A DNA stretch of 64,000 nucleotides from Toxonevra muliebris (lineage: Eukaryota; Arthropoda; Insecta; Diptera; Pallopteridae). Of the stretch, positions 10,801 through 19,489 are shown in pieces (positions within the stretch are counted from its first letter, which is position 1; the number at the start of each line of letters is the position of its first letter). The stretch covers positions 61,207,408 through 61,271,407 of the forward strand of contig OY829329.1 of NCBI GenBank assembly GCA_963691655.1, in the 5' to 3' direction. The notes beneath the pieces were generated by a model. It was not told the DNA's origin and did not search any database. It saw nothing but the letters and a program-made list of their open reading frames with translations. A program made the translations under genes and the position numbers.

Positions 10801-13800
10801 TTCACTACTAAAAAAATCTTTCCCTCTCAAGGTTTAATTTATTAGAAAAAATTGGACTTAGCTAGTTTTGCTTTTTTGGGCTAAAAAATTGGCAATAAAA
10901 TGCCTTAAAAAACGATTAAAAATGACCTATAAACTAAAATTAGTCCCTTCTGCACTCGTCACATGTGTTTTATGTTCCAAAAAGTGCAACCATGGGTTTT
11001 TTTTTTTTTTAAATTTTCATCTTTTCTTTTCAATGCACTTTCTTTGTTTTTTGAACATCTACATCGCCTAATGTTGATATTATTTTACAATTTCAGTTAG
11101 GCAAGAATAAACTATAAACTTAAATAAACAATTTTTGATATGTTCCATTGATATGTTTTTGATATGAAAATTATGTGTTGCATACTTTTGTGCTTAAAAT
11201 AAAATACCATATATAATAAAGCCCACTCTTATAAACTCACACATACTATAAAACCTCACACGACACTGACATGTCATTTGATTCTATTTTCTATCAATTC
11301 ACTCCACTATAAATTTTCCTTCAACCCCGACTAAAGATGTTATCACATCAAGTCCCGTTTTCGACTGTTTGTGAAATCGATCAATTCGTTCAATTTAGTC
11401 TCGATTATTGTATACTGTAGAGAAAGTAAAAAGTACTTCTGAAAAATAGCGAGATAGAGAGACGTCGTACCCAAAGCGTCGTTTATTTGCATGCATCCAC
11501 ATATTATTTTAATTGATATTTTGCACTGTAGTAAATCACGTACCTTTAAAAGTTTTAACAATTTATCTGTTTTTTTCTTCAACTTCACAGTTAAACAATG
11601 ACGTCAGCCCGTTTCAGCGTAAATTTGTCAGCGAAGTTAGACGCTGCGATGAGCTGGAACGTAAAATCCGTTATATTGAGCGCCAATTGTCTAAGGATGA
11701 TATCAAACAGCCCGAAGTGCGCGATGAACCACGTACACCAAACCCACGCGAAATAATCGATTTAGAAGCAAAATTGGAATCAATTGAATCGGAAATACGT
11801 GAATTGTCACAGAATGAGGTCAACTTGAAATTAAACTATTTGGGTATGATTGAGCTGAAACAAGTGCTCGAAAATACTGAAGGTTTCTTTTCGGATCAAG
11901 AAGTGATAAATTTGGATTCGCATCGTTTCTCGGATGCGGGTGATCTATCGGCGCAAGGAAAAACACGTGGGCAGCTTGGTTTTGTAGCAGGTATCGTTAA
12001 GCTTGAGCGTTTCTTCGCTTTCGAGCGTATGCTGTGGCGTATATCACATGGTAATGTGTTTTTAAAACGTGCTGATTTAGATGAAATGAGTATAGATCCG
12101 GAGACGGGACGTGATGCAATGAAGACCGTATTCGTGGCTTTCTTTCAGGGTGATGAGCTCAAGCAACGTATTAAAAAAGTATGCGCTGGCTTCCATGCAT
12201 CCGTTTATCCATGCCCCAGTGCGTATACCGAACGTCAGGGAATGATTAGAGATGTCCGCATACGCTTGGAGGATTTAAATTTGGTATTGAATCAAACCGC
12301 AGATCATCGTGCCCGAGTGTTGGTTGCTGCTTCAAAGAATATGCCTACTTGGTCGATTATGGCAAAGAAAATGAAAGCGATCTATCATACGCTCAATCTG
12401 TTTAACATGGATGTTAGTAATAAATGTTTGATCGGTGAGGGCTGGGTGCCGACCAATGATTTGCTGCTAGTGCGTGATTCTTTGTTACGTGGTTCGATAT
12501 CGGTAGACAGCACGATTACTTCGTTTTTGAATATCGTCGAGACGAACGAGCAAGCGCCCACGTTTACGCGTACGAATAAATTTACGCGCGGCTTCCAAAA
12601 TCTAATTGACGCTTATGGCGTTGCCACGTATCGTGAGGTCAACCCCGCGCTCTACACGTGCATCACTTTTCCTTTCCTGTTTGCGGTGATGTTCGGCGAT
12701 ATGGGCCATGGTGTTATAGTGACCCTCTGCGCGCTCTGGATGGTGCTTGGTGAGAAAAAGTTGAGCAATGTTAAGGGCGAAATATTCCAATTGTTCTTTG
12801 GTGGACGCTATATTATTTTACTCATGGGATTATTCTCCATATACACTGGTTTCATCTACAATGACGTCTTTTCGATATCCATGAATGTATTCGGTTCGGA
12901 ATGGCGCATAAGATATAATACTTCAACGGTTTTAGAAAATCCTTCCTTGACTTTGGATCCGCGCCATGCTGCGATGGGCGTTTATCCTGTGGGTTTGGAT
13001 CCGATTTGGCAGCTGGCTGATAACAAGATCATCTTCTTGAACACCTACAAAATGAAATTGTCCATTATTTTTGGGGTGCTGCATATGATCTTTGGCGTGT
13101 TCATGTCGCTAATCAATTTCGCTCACTTCAGAAAACCGATGAGTATCATACTTGAATTTGTGCCGCAAGTACTCTTTCTGGTGCTACTCTTCGGCTATAT
13201 GGTCTTCATGATGTTCTTCAAGTTCTTCAAGTATTCAGGTAAAGCAGAACTGCTTGAAGAAACGCCCGGCTGTGCACCATCGATTTTAATTATCTTCATT
13301 AATATGATGCTAATGAAACATGAGAAACCCCAGGAAGGATGCAAGGAATATATGTTTGAATTTCAAAATGAATTGCAGTTGGGATTATTAATTGCAGCAG
13401 TGCTGTGTATACCATGGATGTTGCTGGGAAATCCACTCTACATAATGTCCACCAGAATGTTGAAAGTAAGTTAAGCAAAATACTGCCTCACTCTCACTCT
13501 CTCTATTTTCTCTCATTAATGTATCGATTTATTTCTTTAGCCCAAGCCCACGCAAAACGGTGACATTAGTCATATTGGCGAAGCAACTGGTAGTAATGCT
13601 AAGCCTGCTAAAAAACCAACTTCCGCTGCTGTCGGAGGGCATGATCCTGATAATGAACCCATGGGTGAAGTTTTCATTCAGCAAGCCATACACACAATTG
13701 AATATGTACTTAGTACCGTCTCGCATACAGCGTCGTATTTGCGTTTATGGGCTTTATCGCTGGCGCATGCGCGTAAGTTTTTGTTTTTTTCATCAACCCG

Positions 13801-14268
13801 CTCAGTGAAATTAAAATCAAATTTTCTATATTTCCAGAATTATCTGAGGTACTCTGGGGTCGTCTGTTGCATTTGAGTTTCCTGTTTCCGGGCTACATTG
13901 GTGCACCCCTAGTTTTTATAATGTTTATGCCTTGGGCTTTCTTCACCTTTGTTATTCTATGCGTTATTGAGGGTCTGTCTGCGTTTTTGCATACCCTACG
14001 TTTACATTGGTAAGTTGTTGTTAGAGGCGATTTCGATTTCGATTAGCAAATATTAGCAAATTTAGTGTCTAGTTCTCGATTTTGTAGTTGTTTTTATATT
14101 TTTTGAATGCTTTTACATTTCTTTCTTAAATTTTCTCTTTTAATTGATTTTATTTAATTTGTTTTCTTTTTTAGGGTTGAATTTATGAGTAAATTCTACG
14201 GCGGTCTGGGATATGCTTTTGAACCATTCTCCTTTAAAACTATACTGGAAGCCAATGAAGAAGAGTAA
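7770..14268 (+). CDS. Vha100: V-type H+-ATPase subunit a (116-kDa, Vha100 family), five exons
   Basis: This gene encodes the membrane-embedded subunit a of the V0 sector, which carries protons between the cytosolic and luminal half-channels as the c-ring turns. Coding exons are 7770-7886, 11591-13465, 13541-13772, 13838-14009 and 14175-14268. They join in frame into 829 residues, close to the usual 830-850. Residues 1-390 form the cytosolic domain ([14 protein letters not shown] start). About eight membrane segments follow, near 397-420, 446-468, 526-550, 559-587, 602-615, 636-657, 711-741 and 764-799. The family signature [20 protein letters not shown] contains the essential arginine (R732), and R796 lies in TLRLHW. 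The start is chosen because the first codons match the family's N-terminus. From remembered family features it resembles fly Vha100-2/Vha100-4 type paralogs; which one cannot be settled here. The stretch before and into the last helix ([16 protein letters not shown]) looks unusual. No stop or frameshift is present. Confidence 0.95.
7911..7963. repeat. TG/TATG microsatellite, left flank of the LINE
   Basis: An interrupted (TG)n with regular TATG units, which is (ACAY)n on the minus strand. The same pattern recurs at 10050-10083 on the other side of the LINE, so the two tracts look like one target split or duplicated by insertion. Confidence 0.85.
7964..10049 (-). mobile_element. R1-clade (Waldo-like) non-LTR retrotransposon, 5'-truncated
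   Basis: This is a LINE inserted antisense in intron 1 of the Vha100 gene. Its 3' end is a 21-base T run at 7964-7984 (poly-A on the minus strand), followed by about 150 bp of 3' UTR and then the ORF2 remainder. The 5' end near 10049 cuts off the endonuclease half, as expected from incomplete target-primed reverse transcription. Both flanks are TG/TATG microsatellite. R1-clade lineages are known to use (AC)n or ACAY repeats (Mino, Waldo), and this is the basis for the Waldo-like label. The reading frame is uninterrupted, which suggests a fairly recent insertion. Confidence 0.85.
8135..10015 (-). CDS. Reverse transcriptase ORF2 (partial) of R1-clade LINE
   Basis: This frame of 626 codons has no interruption and is open upstream of the first shown codon, running back to the 5' truncation, so it has no true start. 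Reverse transcriptase motifs are in order: [14 protein letters not shown] at about 48-61, LIPKG near 95, [19 protein letters not shown] near 108, catalytic D187 in [21 protein letters not shown] at 241-254 and the catalytic FADD at 275-278. Near the C-terminus is a knuckle C550-x2-C553-x9-H563-x4-C568, a hallmark of R1-clade ORF2. The apurinic-type endonuclease that normally precedes the RT is missing, so the copy is not autonomous. Confidence 0.85.
   Translation of the reverse strand: MRNIVKTLFPEQRNNTSIHMPNEVEEDVFQPTNKDEILTITKRIKNSKAPGPDSIPNEALKLAIEYNTDIFIDLYNSCLREGVFPKRWKLQKLVLIPKGSNPSGDPSGYRPLCMLDTVGKILERIIGNRLEAAVDNAGGLSAQQYGFRKARSTVDAITAVKDIAQKAIEGTRWLYGSKEYCLIATLDVKNAFNTANWDKITNALVQFQVPGYIRNIIGSYFSDRVLLYKTDDGTKKYRVSGGVPQGSVLGPVLWNIMYDGVLRLNLPEGAKIIGFADDIAIVVVAKFLGEAESTCNRAVEIVKEWLYLSGLTLAGHKTEAVLISSRKKVETARILVGGHVVESKPYIKYLGVTIDHRLNFKQHLMYANTKATVAMTSLTRIMMNTRGPKQNRRKLLASVVTSMLMYAAPIWVEAINCISYTRGIKSTYRLSALRICCAFRTVSEDATLVIAGMLPIALLVAEAANIKNNLGGDAPLNTRKALRERSVHTWQNLWDSSFKGRWTYRLIPNISRWLKRGHGQVDYYLTQILTGHGCFKSYLHKFKHDDNPFCTQCAPNVIEDAEHVFFVCPRFMNEREELSIRVGSPLMVSNLVEIMLDSNENWSAVCNMATTIMKKLRCAEQQRRAS
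10050..10083. repeat. TG/TATG microsatellite, right flank of the LINE
   Basis: Same TGTGTGTATG pattern as at 7911-7963. It directly abuts the 5'-truncated end of the LINE and probably represents the duplicated or split target. Confidence 0.8.
10097..10243. mobile_element. MITE with ~50-bp inverted repeats (147 bp)
   Basis: The element runs from GCCCTATTCACGAT to ATCGTGAATAGGGC and is flanked by TA on both sides. The inverted repeats extend about 50 bp with few mismatches, through TGCATCATTGCAAATG, so it is nearly a fold-back element. The TA duplication suggests Tc1-mariner mobilisation; a 3-bp ATT duplication is also compatible with the flanks. It has no coding capacity. Confidence 0.75.
10245..11590 (+). 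other. Remainder of Vha100 intron 1
   Basis: AT-rich intronic sequence without a recognisable gene or bounded element. It includes a T run near 10998-11011 and ends in a normal acceptor (CTTCACAG before 11591). Confidence 0.8.
11591..13465 (+). CDS. Vha100: Vha100 coding exon 2
   Basis: This exon has 625 codons, running from [16 protein letters not shown] to YIMSTRMLK. The acceptor CAG ends at 11590 and the donor GTAAGT starts at 13466. It encodes most of the cytosolic domain, including [14 protein letters not shown] and [12 protein letters not shown], and six membrane segments starting at [19 protein letters not shown]. Codons upstream of 11591 in the same frame are intronic. An in-frame TAA follows the donor within 10 bases, so retention of this intron would truncate the protein before the essential arginine. 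Confidence 0.95.
13541..13772 (+). CDS. Vha100: Vha100 coding exon 3
   Basis: Follows a 75-nt intron. The 77 codons plus one base encode a hydrophilic variable linker ([11 protein letters not shown] to GGHDPDNEP) and helix 7 with [20 protein letters not shown]. It ends in phase 1 at donor GTAAGT (13773). R732 and H740 of the proton path lie here. Confidence 0.93.
13838..14009 (+). CDS. Vha100: Vha100 coding exon 4
   Basis: Follows a 65-nt intron ending TTCCAG. It completes the Q of LAHAQ, continues LSEVLW, and encodes the last membrane helix with [15 protein letters not shown]. It ends in phase 2 at donor GTAAGT (14010). The segment between LSEVLW and VIEGL is poorer in family-like residues than its surroundings. 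Confidence 0.92.
14175..14268 (+). CDS. Vha100: Vha100 coding exon 5 (terminal)
   Basis: Follows a 165-nt intron. It encodes the family C-terminus [19 protein letters not shown] ending in an acidic NEEE tail, with TAA at 14266-14268. Confidence 0.94.
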
Positions 14269-14430
14269 ATTCAACGACCGCGGCAGCACCAAGTACAGGA
14301 GACTCAAACAACTTAGACTAATGCTTCTTATTCCATAGTAATTAGTGCGATATTGATATTGTTGATAATTATCTTTACTAATACATATACACCATTGATA
14401 TATAAAGATTAAATATGTTTTGTTTTTTTT
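14269..14430 (+). other. Vha100: Probable Vha100 3' UTR with ATTAAA poly(A) signal
   Basis: No AATAAA is seen soon after the stop. The common variant ATTAAA lies at 14408-14413, about 140 bases downstream, followed by a T-rich stretch. The cleavage site is inferred. Confidence 0.45.
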
Positions 14431-14689
14431 CTTAATAAGTTTTTGTAAAAGTATTTATTGTCTTTGATCAAGAACTCCATTTTAACGTCAGCTAAGATGA
14501 GATGTTCTATATTTAAATACCTATATTTGAACCGTTGAGAGCAAAAGTGGAGTAAGTCAATTAATTCATTTGGAAAACAAACTTATTATTACCCAATTTT
14601 CGATGGAAACCGGATGAGGTGGCGAGTAGGTGCCTGGTGATGAAAATCCAACTTATTAAAAAATTTACTCATACCAATTTTTCTCTTAG

Positions 14690-15890
14690 CTCCTCTTTTC
14701 ATTTCTACAGATTGTTCAGAATTTAAATGTTGAAGAAATTACATTTACAGACTCCTTAAAATTTTATTGGAATTTTCATTAGTTCTAGAGATATTTTGAA
14801 TTTCTAGAGATTCGAAAAACTTTTTAAGTTTATTTTTCAAAGACTATTTTTAGAAATTTTGTCGAGTTTGGAGATATTTTTTGATAACCTTAAATTTTAT
14901 GAACTTCCAGAGATTTTTAAAAACTCATTTTCAAATTTTTATAAAATTTCTAGAGATTTTTAAAATTTATAAATATTATAGAGTTTTACAGAATATTTCA
15001 ACATTTCTAGAGATTTGTAGTAATTGCCTAAACTTTCAAATTTAAAATCAGAAAGTTTTTAAGATTTTTAAAAAAATTTTCACAGAATTTTAAGATTCTT
15101 TAGGTTAGGTTAGGTTAGATTGGCTGTCGAGAGACAGACTTAGGCCTGAACGGCCCGTTGTGATACCACATAGTTGGACCTACAATTTAACGCCGATTCC
15201 GAACGGTGGTGTGGCCATTTTTTATCGGCTTGGTGGTTTTGCCATTACCAACCAATGTGTGTACTTGTACACTTTCTTTTAATTCTCATTCACTTCATAT
15301 TGATAATGAATATAAGAAGTTTATGAGAATTAACCACCAGACCAAGACGGGAATCGAACCCGAACCTCCCGGATGAAAGTCCACTGCACTACCCACTAGA
15401 CTATCGACGTCGTCAAAAAATATTCTTTACTAATGTTAAAAAAATTTCCAATTTCTACAGATTTCTATAAATTATGGAGATTTTTATAAAATTTTAAGAA
15501 ATGTTGAAATTTGTGGAGATTCAGGGAAAGATATGGTTTCTTTTGAGACTTTTGAAATTTTTAAACATTTTACGATGTTTCCATAATGTTAAAAAATTTT
15601 TAATAAATTTTTCAAATTATTAGAAATTTGTCAACATTTTTTAGGTCTTCAGAATTTTGAGAAATTTTTGGATTTAAAGAAATTTTTCAGTAATTAAAGA
15701 TCATTTTTAAGATAGGTGTCATCAAGTCTTATAAATATCACCCTAAAATATTTAGAGATATTGAAAAATGTTTAGAGTTTAAGAAGATTATGAGATATTT
15801 TTGAACTCACAGAGACTTTTTGAATTTTTTAAATGATTTTTAAAGGTGTTTTAAAAGGTTTTCGAAGCACTAGAGCTTTTTTCAACTTTT
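14690..15890. repeat. Degenerate ~25-bp AT-rich repeat (AATTTCTAGAGATTTTT type)
   Basis: The phrase AATTTCTAGAGATTTTTAAA and its variants recur every ~25 bp on both sides of the SINE at 15103-15421. The array is old and irregular. The SINE splits it, and there is no coding signal. Confidence 0.6.
15103..15421 (-). mobile_element. tRNA-derived SINE, copy 1, with TTAGG-type tail
   Basis: On the minus strand, a tRNA-like head carries a pol III A box (TAGTCTAGTGGG, 15403-15392) and B box (GGTTCGATTCC, 15360-15350) about 40 bp apart. Its layout resembles tRNA-Asp/Glu. A tRNA-unrelated body follows, and the element ends in CCTAA repeats (TTAGG on +, 15101-15118). ATTCTTTA occurs on both sides (15095-15102 and 15422-15429), a plausible target duplication. 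Confidence 0.75.
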
Positions 15891-15892
15891 AG

Positions 15893-17115
15893 GGTAGGTT
15901 AAGTTAAGTGACTGTCTAAGGGCACACTCGAGCCAGAACGGCTTATAGCTATAGCAAATGTTAAGACCTACACCCAGAAAAATACCTATCTCTAAAACAA
16001 AGAAAAAGTTTCCTCAATTTGAGTCCACGAAAATTTCTCTCATTTTAGTAAATTTTACTCAAAATGAAGAAAAATGTGCTCCTTTCATGCAACCATGGTG
16101 TTCAATTTGAAGTAAGTTATGTCTTCATTTTTACAAATTTAGTTGTATAGAAAATGTAAGAAAGAGACGAATATACCAAAAATGTTCTCCATACAAAATT
16201 TTAGTATACACAAAAAATTAGCTTTACTCTTTTGGCCTTAGCAGACAATCGCGTACGCTTTGTTTTTTTTTTTTTGAATTTTTTAGTCGGCGTCTATATT
16301 TTAAGCGAAGCGGTTGTGTTTGTGGCTGTTGATATAATTTGTGAAAAAAATTTATAAATAATGTGAAAAAAAAAAACAAAATATATTCGAAAGAAATAAA
16401 TTTCAATAAACTTCACTTTATAATTCTTTGATGGATGGATCTTTTGATCATTTCAAGGCGACGACGCCTGTAGTGTATGTAAAAATACTTATGAATGTAA
16501 ATCTTAATACTTATTAAAAATAAAATAATAAATGAATACAAGCAAAAACCATGATTTCTATGCCTTTTAATTAAAACAACATTGTAGAAAATATTCCATA
16601 AATTGAGGATTTTTTTTTCTAAAAAGGTAGTAAATTGACTTCAATTTATGGAAAATATTCCTCAAACTAAGGAAAATTTTACCTAAATTATATACAATTT
16701 CTCATATTGAAATAAAATATTATTCATTTGAAAAACGCAATTTCTACAAATTGAAGACTAATTTCTTTAATTTATAGAAAACTTCCTTCTTTCAAAGAAA
16801 ATTTTCTCTAAAATAAAGAAAAAATATTTCCTCAATTCAAAGAAATTTTGTAAATGAGGAAACCGTTTCTATTGCGCCTAATCATTTCCATTTTTCCTCA
16901 ATTTGATAGCCGTTTTTCTTCAAACGAGGTAAGTATTTCTCTGGGTGTACAGTTTAACGACGGTTCGGAATGGCGGTATGGCAACTTGTTACCATTTGGT
17001 GGTTTTGCCATTGCTTACCAAAAAAATTTACTTTTGCAATTTATTATAATTCTCACTTCATCTCGATAGGAGTTCAAGGAAGTTATGAGAATTAATCTCC
17101 AGAGACTGTTTTAGT
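15893..17115 (-). mobile_element. SINE copy 2, split by a 977-bp element
   Basis: The parts at 15893-15970 and 16950-17115 match the body of the SINE at 15103-15421 in the same order (tail with GGTTAAG repeats, GAACGGC, GACCTA, then TTTAACG, GGTGGTTTTGCCATT, ATGAGAATTAA). The tRNA-like head appears decayed or lost near 17090-17115. The two halves are separated by the element at 15971-16947. Confidence 0.65.
15971..16947. mobile_element. TA-flanked non-autonomous DNA element (977 bp) inside SINE copy 2
   Basis: The ends are CACCCAGAAAAATAC and, reversed on the right, CACCCAGAGAAATAC. Each is flanked by TA (15969-15970, 16948-16949). SINE copy 1 has an uninterrupted GACCTACAATTTAACG at the same place, which acts as an empty site and supports a simple TA duplication. 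Internal sequence is rich in TTTCCTCAATTT-like subterminal repeats. No transposase frame was found. Confidence 0.75.
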
Positions 17116-17583
17116 GTCTAGTGGATCAAAATGCATAGCAATACAATGTAACAACACAAATGTTAAGTTTTCCATCAGTATCATTATTAGTTGTTGTATC
17201 TGGAGCCAAGCGCATCTACAAAGCGTTACCTTCTGGTTTTGTTCTTTATTGACCACTTAAACCTAGTCAACATTTTTCTGTAGTTTTCCGTTCTCTTTGG
17301 CCACATCTGTTGCAGTCTTCTTGAGACTTCAACCTCGTTCTCACCTTGATGGATATATTTGGCGATTGGAAATTATACCTGGTGATATTATACTAAATTT
17401 GAAGCCTTTGTGCCGGAAAACCTTTCAATTCTTGAGATGTCACTTACATAGACACACCTACATGTACACACAATGTTTAATTGAAATTTAAATGAAAAAG
17501 TTGAAACTTACAATGACAAACAAATGTAGCTGGAATGAATTTCAATTAAATGTTTTCATTGCAATTTAGGCTCTTCAAACTAG

Positions 17584-17619
<36 letters not shown>

Positions 17620-18754
17620 CCTTTCACACTGTCACCTACGCTCTTTCCTTCTCTTTTTGCATGCACAAAAAGTACAATGCAGCATTTTTACATGATCATA
17701 AATTACATGAAAATGAAAAATAGTCACACACATACAGAGAAATACATAGTGAAACTGAAAACTTACATATATAAAAATAAACGCATGTAAACGTTCGTCT
17801 GCCTGCACAACTGTTCTACATACATACATATATATATTTACTGTAGTATGTTTGTATGTCTATATATTTTTTGTACCACTAGCGCTACTGCTGCTTTTCT
17901 ATCCATGCTATTCATTTTTGCTCTGCTACTCTCTCTTCTGTGAAAATGCTGCATGCTGTTGAAGCAGCAGTAGCAGGATTGGTTTCAAATTGTGTTTACA
18001 ACAAAAATAAATCAAATTGTTCAAAGTATTTGGCAGCATTGGTTTTGAAAGTTTTTTTTTTTTTTTTGGATTTAGGTTTGTTCTGCTGATACTCTGTTAC
18101 TGCTGTGGTAATATCACACACGCCAATACCAATACTATCACCATCACCTACCACACATACACTTTCATGTATGTATGTGTGCTTTCAATATTGAAAGTAT
18201 TGAAAATTGCTCAATTCAGATTTCTATAAATTTGTACACTCTTTATTTTTTATAAAGGAAAGTTGGCCATACTACTCTCATTCACTTTCTCTTCCTCTAC
18301 CTCTCACTCCCTCACCTCTTTTCACTGTAATCCCACAAACATGACAGCAAAAATAATCGAAAGAGAAAATTTATTGCCTTTTAATTGTTGCTGTTGTTTG
18401 GATTTTATGTTATTTGTGTGTGTTGATTTTTTTTCTTTTTTGTTTCGACATTGTTTGCAATAAAATTGAAATTCCAGTAGAAAAATATCATATTTTATTG
18501 TTTTAGGTCTGCTCCGGTGACCTTAAATATTATATTGATTTCATGTATACATACATTAAACAATAACAGGCTTAGAAAATTATTACAGTGAGAATTAGAG
18601 GGAATAATATTTAAATTAGCGAAATTAAATAGTTTATAAATATTTAACGATATCGTTTTTGAAACCTTTAAGTTAGTATTGACTTTTCCGAATCGAAAGT
18701 TATTAGATTAGATAGTAAAGGATAAACTTAAAAGCATCACCATCCAGTTTTCCT
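17116..18754. other. Non-coding DNA with microsatellites
   Basis: It contains a (TC)n tract at about 17587-17614, a T run near 18052-18067 and several CA/TA-rich tracts. Short frames here lack family features. Confidence 0.55.
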
Positions 18755-19250
18755 AAAAAGAAAAGTATCTTGGAGCAAACTTAGATAGTAAACCTCTAAG
18801 AGAATACTTGTTGTGACAAAATAAAAAGATTTTTGGCAAGAGGTAGTGTCTGTTACTATATGGTGGATCAAACACTCTCTCTCTTTCTCTCTCTCCTCTC
18901 GACTATATGAAGAATGAGCTTGTCCGACTTCAGAGAACAGCTTCCATTCACTGTACTGGATCTTTTCCCACAGCTGAATCTACTCTAGATGCATTGTTAA
19001 ATCTTTTACCACTCGACATTTGAACCATAGGTACCGGGTTACACAGGTATACCAAGACTAATCTGCTTGTTTCTGTGGTTCTGATACTAAAGAAGTCTTA
19101 CTTTCTTCTGATTTGGTCAGAACGGCTGCTGAATCTGAAGACATTAAGAAAGAGCGTACGTTCGTTCTTTCAAAAAATCTTTTAATGCAAGAGCTACGTT
19201 CATAATGGACAGAAGCTTTATCAGGAAGGGGCGGAGGGAAAGCAAAAATA
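18755..19250 (+). pseudogene. Non-LTR retrotransposon RT remnant
   Basis: Translation on + gives KYLGANLDSKPL near 18765-18800 and, further on, ELVRLQRTASIHCTGSF followed by PTAESTLDALLNLLPLD at about 18915-19020. KYLGxxLD and LQRTA...TG...PT..L..LL.L.PLD are standard landmarks of the thumb and connection region of I/Jockey-type ORF2. Frame changes and stops lie between them, so this is a dead fragment. Clade cannot be fixed. Confidence 0.65.
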
Positions 19251-19308
19251 AAGTTTGAGTGGGAAGTTCTAGTTGACCGGATATATAATTCTACGATATC
19301 AAAATTAT

Positions 19309-19434
19309 ATCATATGACATAACATAAGACTTGTCATATGGCATAACATAAGATTTGTCATATGACATCACATAAGACATGTCAAATGACATAACACAAG
19401 ACATGTCATATGACATAACATAGCACCTGTCATA
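19309..19434. repeat. 24-bp minisatellite, five copies, CATATG-containing
   Basis: Five head-to-tail units of about 24 bp of the type ACATAACATAAGACTTGTC plus ATATG, with few substitutions. Each unit carries a CATATG palindrome or close variant. Confidence 0.8.
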
Positions 19435-19489
19435 TAAAATTTCATTAATTTATTGCAAAAAAAAAAAAAATAGTTTCTGGATTTTGGAT

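Noticed and set aside
15101..15118. Interstitial telomere
   Set aside because: The TTAGG units are too few and sit precisely at the end of a SINE, which explains them better.
15340..15415. Functional tRNA gene on the minus strand
   Set aside because: A and B boxes are present, but the acceptor stem does not close cleanly and the sequence runs into a SINE body.
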